Assembly (NCBI RefSeq): GCF_036488675.1
Contig: NZ_CP133148.1
Location: 2,976,001 to 3,040,000, forward strand
Length of the DNA stretch: 64,000 nucleotides
DNA from: Sinorhizobium chiapasense
Lineage (GTDB): Bacteria > Pseudomonadota > Alphaproteobacteria > Rhizobiales > Rhizobiaceae
Direction of reading: 5' to 3'
The position numbers and the translations under genes were made by a program. The number at the start of each line of letters is the position of its first letter. The first letter of the stretch is position 1. Shown here piece after piece: positions 61,754 to 64,000 of this stretch. The notes beneath the pieces were generated by a model that did no database searches, was not told the DNA's origin, and saw only the letters and a list, made by a program, of their open reading frames with translations.

Positions 61754-63637
61754 ATGCGGAACAGTTCGGCCAACATAAGCGCTTCAATTGAGGCGGCTCT
61801 CAGGGGATGGACAACGGCCATCCTCAGGACATTCAATCTGTCAGATCGACTGCGCGTTGGATATGGTCGCGCAGACGAAAGGTCGCCGAGCGTGTCGCAG
61901 CGCGATCGCCACGCGTACGAGCCGGATCTTCTTTCAGGCCGCATGGTTTGGACGAACACCTTCCGTGCCCGATCGGACAAGGTGATCGCAATCGGCCGCA
62001 TCATGCTTGCGGCTGGCAGCATCTGGATCGCATGGCTGGACTCGGTGCACATGCCGCTGCCGCCCGAACCGATATACGTGCTGCTTGTCGTTTATTTCTG
62101 CTACGCCGTCATCGTTGCCATCCTGGCCTGGCAAACGGAAGCTTCGAGAGTACGCGGAACGTTTGCACGCCACGTGATCGATATCGTCGCATTCGCCGCG
62201 TTCATGTCGATGACCGACGGCACGTCGAGTCCCTTTTTCGTACTCATGCCCTTCACGCTGTTGTCTGCCACTTTGCACTGGAGATGGCGGGGGGCGTTCT
62301 GGAGCAGTCTCATCTGTCTGCTGATCCTGCTGTATCTCGGATACTTCGACACACGCGACCTGTTCGATCCGGGCGCTGATACCACGACGAATGTTTCGCG
62401 GCTTTTGTTCATCTTTGTGGCACCGGTACTGCTCATCTGGCTTGGAGCCCACCAGGAGGCGGTGCGCGCCGAGCTGTTGAGGCTGGTGCAAAGAACGCCT
62501 GCCTTGCCTCAAGGCCGCGAGTGGCCCGCCGCTGCTGCGCTGGAGTATGCCGCGCATGTGATGCTCGTTAAGCGCGCGCTGCTCATCTGGAGCGATGGCG
62601 AAGAGCCGTGGACATATGTGGCGTTATGGGAAAATGGCGTCTGCAAGGTCACGCAGATGCCCCCGGACGCTTTTGGAGCATGGACCGACAAGACCCTGCA
62701 TCAACGAAGTCTTTTGATTTCCGACGCCGCGCGCAACCGCCTTCTGATTCACAAAGGTGGCGGTCGATTTGACTCCTGGACCGATGAGCGGCCGCCCCTC
62801 TCCCCTGCGCTTGTCGACGCGTTTTCGTTGACTTCCGCGGTTTCCGTACATTTCGAGGTTGATGACCTGCAGGCTCGTCTCTTTCTCATCGAGCCGCCGG
62901 CGCTGACACTTGACGAGGTCGCGATCACCGAAATCATAGCCGATCGCATCAAGGCGCTCTTTGAACAGGCAATGCTGGTTCGTCGGCTTAGCGACGAGGC
63001 GGCCGTCGAGGAACGCATTCGAATCGGCCGCGATCTTCATGATGGTGTTCTTCAAACCCTGGCGGGCACTGCCTTGCAGCTCCAGTCTCTGCGGCCGATG
63101 GGACATCAACCGCCGGACGACTTGGAGGAACGGCTGACGGCAATCCAGTCGATGCTACTCGACGAACAGCGGGAACTGCGCACCTTCATCCGGGCGCTTG
63201 AACCCGGGCGCGAACATGGAGACGCTGCGGAAGCACAATTGGAGCACCAATTCGCAGCCTTAGCCGATCGCCTCATGCTGCAATGGCAGATCGATGTCGA
63301 TGTCGCACTCGATCCTGCCAAGGTCAGGCTTCCGATGGGTCTCATTTACGAGTTGGCGCGCATGACATCAGAGGCGACGGCCAACGCGGTGCGCCATGGG
63401 CACGCGCAGAAGGTCAGGATCAAACTGCGAACCGACAAGGAAGCGATCGAACTGACCGTGGACGACGATGGGGTCGGCTTTGGCTTCGGCGATCGTGTCG
63501 AGCATGCCGAGCTGGAACACAAGAAAATGGGTCCAAGAAGCTTGCGCGAGCGAACAGCCGCCCGCGGCGGCAAACTTGCAATTGATAGGATTGCGGAATG
63601 GACACGAGTGGTGATCATGCTTCCGATGCCTCGATAA
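61754..63637 (+). CDS. Sensor histidine kinase, HisKA_3 type
   Basis: The protein has a membrane-bound N-terminal sensor part with about five or six hydrophobic segments (residues about 75-235) and a GAF-like region (about 250-415). The dimerisation domain has the phospho-His in RIGRDLHDGVLQTL (codon at 63038-63040). An HATPase_c domain follows (TSEATANAVRHGHA, VDDDGVGFGFGD, GPRSLRERTAARGGKLAID). The NarL-type kinase pairs with the response regulator that overlaps its end. The start is uncertain: ATG 61754 has GGGTGG upstream, a GTG at 61742 and a later ATG at 61943 are options. Confidence 0.88.
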   Translation: MRNSSANISASIEAALRGWTTAILRTFNLSDRLRVGYGRADERSPSVSQRDRHAYEPDLLSGRMVWTNTFRARSDKVIAIGRIMLAAGSIWIAWLDSVHMPLPPEPIYVLLVVYFCYAVIVAILAWQTEASRVRGTFARHVIDIVAFAAFMSMTDGTSSPFFVLMPFTLLSATLHWRWRGAFWSSLICLLILLYLGYFDTRDLFDPGADTTTNVSRLLFIFVAPVLLIWLGAHQEAVRAELLRLVQRTPALPQGREWPAAAALEYAAHVMLVKRALLIWSDGEEPWTYVALWENGVCKVTQMPPDAFGAWTDKTLHQRSLLISDAARNRLLIHKGGGRFDSWTDERPPLSPALVDAFSLTSAVSVHFEVDDLQARLFLIEPPALTLDEVAITEIIADRIKALFEQAMLVRRLSDEAAVEERIRIGRDLHDGVLQTLAGTALQLQSLRPMGHQPPDDLEERLTAIQSMLLDEQRELRTFIRALEPGREHGDAAEAQLEHQFAALADRLMLQWQIDVDVALDPAKVRLPMGLIYELARMTSEATANAVRHGHAQKVRIKLRTDKEAIELTVDDDGVGFGFGDRVEHAELEHKKMGPRSLRERTAARGGKLAIDRIAEWTRVVIMLPMPR

Positions 63638-64000
63638 ATCTCCGCGTTATAGTCGTCGATGATCATTTGATCGTTCTCGACGGGCTGCGACGTTTGATCG
63701 AGACCGTGCCGGGGTGGCGGGTCGTGGCGACATGTCAAAACGCCGTGCAGGCGCTTGATGTCCTGAATTCCGATGCTGTTGATCTCGTTGTTCTCGATTT
63801 ACGAATGCCGGAGATGAGCGGCCTCGAGTTTGTTCGTCGCGCACGCGGCTGCTGCCGCGCAGCGATCGTGATCCTTACTGCGGACATCGGCGACGACCAA
63901 CTCGAAGAAGCGATGCAACTGGGCGTTAGCGGCATCGTGCTGAAGGAACAAGCGCCTGTCGCGCTGCTGGATTGCATCAGAGAGGTCATGGCGGGAGGCA
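63598..64000 (+). CDS. NarL/FixJ-family response regulator, N-terminal part (cut by window end)
   Basis: The first 134 codons form a receiver domain: acidic pair Asp21-Asp22 (VIVVDDH), phosphoacceptor Asp67 (VVLDLRMPEMSG), Thr in ILTADIG and the conserved Lys in GIVLKEQAP. The likely LuxR-type DNA-binding domain lies beyond the window. The ATG overlaps the kinase gene by 40 nt. No closer ATG in this frame is visible, so the overlap seems real. The pair is one two-component system. Confidence 0.88.
   Translation, partial: MDTSGDHASDASINLRVIVVDDHLIVLDGLRRLIETVPGWRVVATCQNAVQALDVLNSDAVDLVVLDLRMPEMSGLEFVRRARGCCRAAIVILTADIGDDQLEEAMQLGVSGIVLKEQAPVALLDCIREVMAGG

Overview
The window is GC-rich, densely coded and has long out-of-frame shadow ORFs. 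Its gene families and its repeats point to an alphaproteobacterium of the Rhizobiaceae, most likely Sinorhizobium/Ensifer. At least eight copies or parts of one ~100-bp mosaic palindromic repeat sit between genes. They look like the rhizobial RIME1 family, named here from memory. There is also a second, shorter palindromic repeat. I see no rRNA, tRNA, CRISPR array, prophage or insertion sequence. The content reads as ordinary chromosome or chromid: transport, catabolism, respiration and regulation.

Region by region. (1) 1-2.4 kb: start of livG, then livM and livH of a branched-chain amino acid ABC transporter, minus strand. (2) 2.7-7.8 kb: soxBDAG, the heterotetrameric sarcosine oxidase, minus strand. 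(3) 8.1-10.1 kb: cysQ, a lone receiver-domain protein and a Crp/Fnr regulator. (4) 10.3-14.6 kb: a detoxification-like set, with an SDR enzyme, a VOC dioxygenase fused to an alpha/beta hydrolase, an FMN reductase and a second VOC dioxygenase. (5) 14.8-34 kb: a polyamine or guanidino-compound neighbourhood. It holds an agmatinase-family ureohydrolase, a PotABCD-type ABC transporter, a nitrilase-family amidase, a LysR regulator, an aminotransferase, an EamA transporter, an aldehyde dehydrogenase, an MBL hydrolase, a transglutaminase-like protein lacking its catalytic Cys, puuB, a frameshifted puuA, GntR and XRE-cupin regulators and an M24 peptidase. (6) 34.5-40.7 kb: GntR regulator, trans-sulfuration-type PLP enzyme and a complete sugar-type ABC transporter. 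(7) 40.9-46 kb: cytochrome c and coxMNOP plus subunit IV, an alternative heme-copper oxidase. (8) 46-51.4 kb: serine hydrolase, gshB, an SRPBCC protein, a class III adenylate cyclase and a luciferase-like flavoprotein. (9) 51.4-58.6 kb: a polyol/pentose operon (FGGY kinase, SDR dehydrogenase, ribose-type ABC transporter) facing a LacI regulator. (10) 58.7-61.2 kb: a NodU/SxtI-type carbamoyltransferase with two small membrane proteins resembling SxtJ and DUF5989/SxtK. (11) 61.7-64 kb: a HisKA_3 sensor kinase and a NarL-type response regulator cut by the window end.

Points most worth following: the one-base frameshift in puuA next to an intact, overlapping puuB; the Ser-for-Cys transglutaminase homologue; the VOC-hydrolase fusion; the SxtI/J/K-like trio with no nod genes in view; GC-rich hairpins placed just after all three solute-binding-protein genes, two of them followed by a RIME-like repeat; and several perfect palindromes beside regulators that look like their operators.
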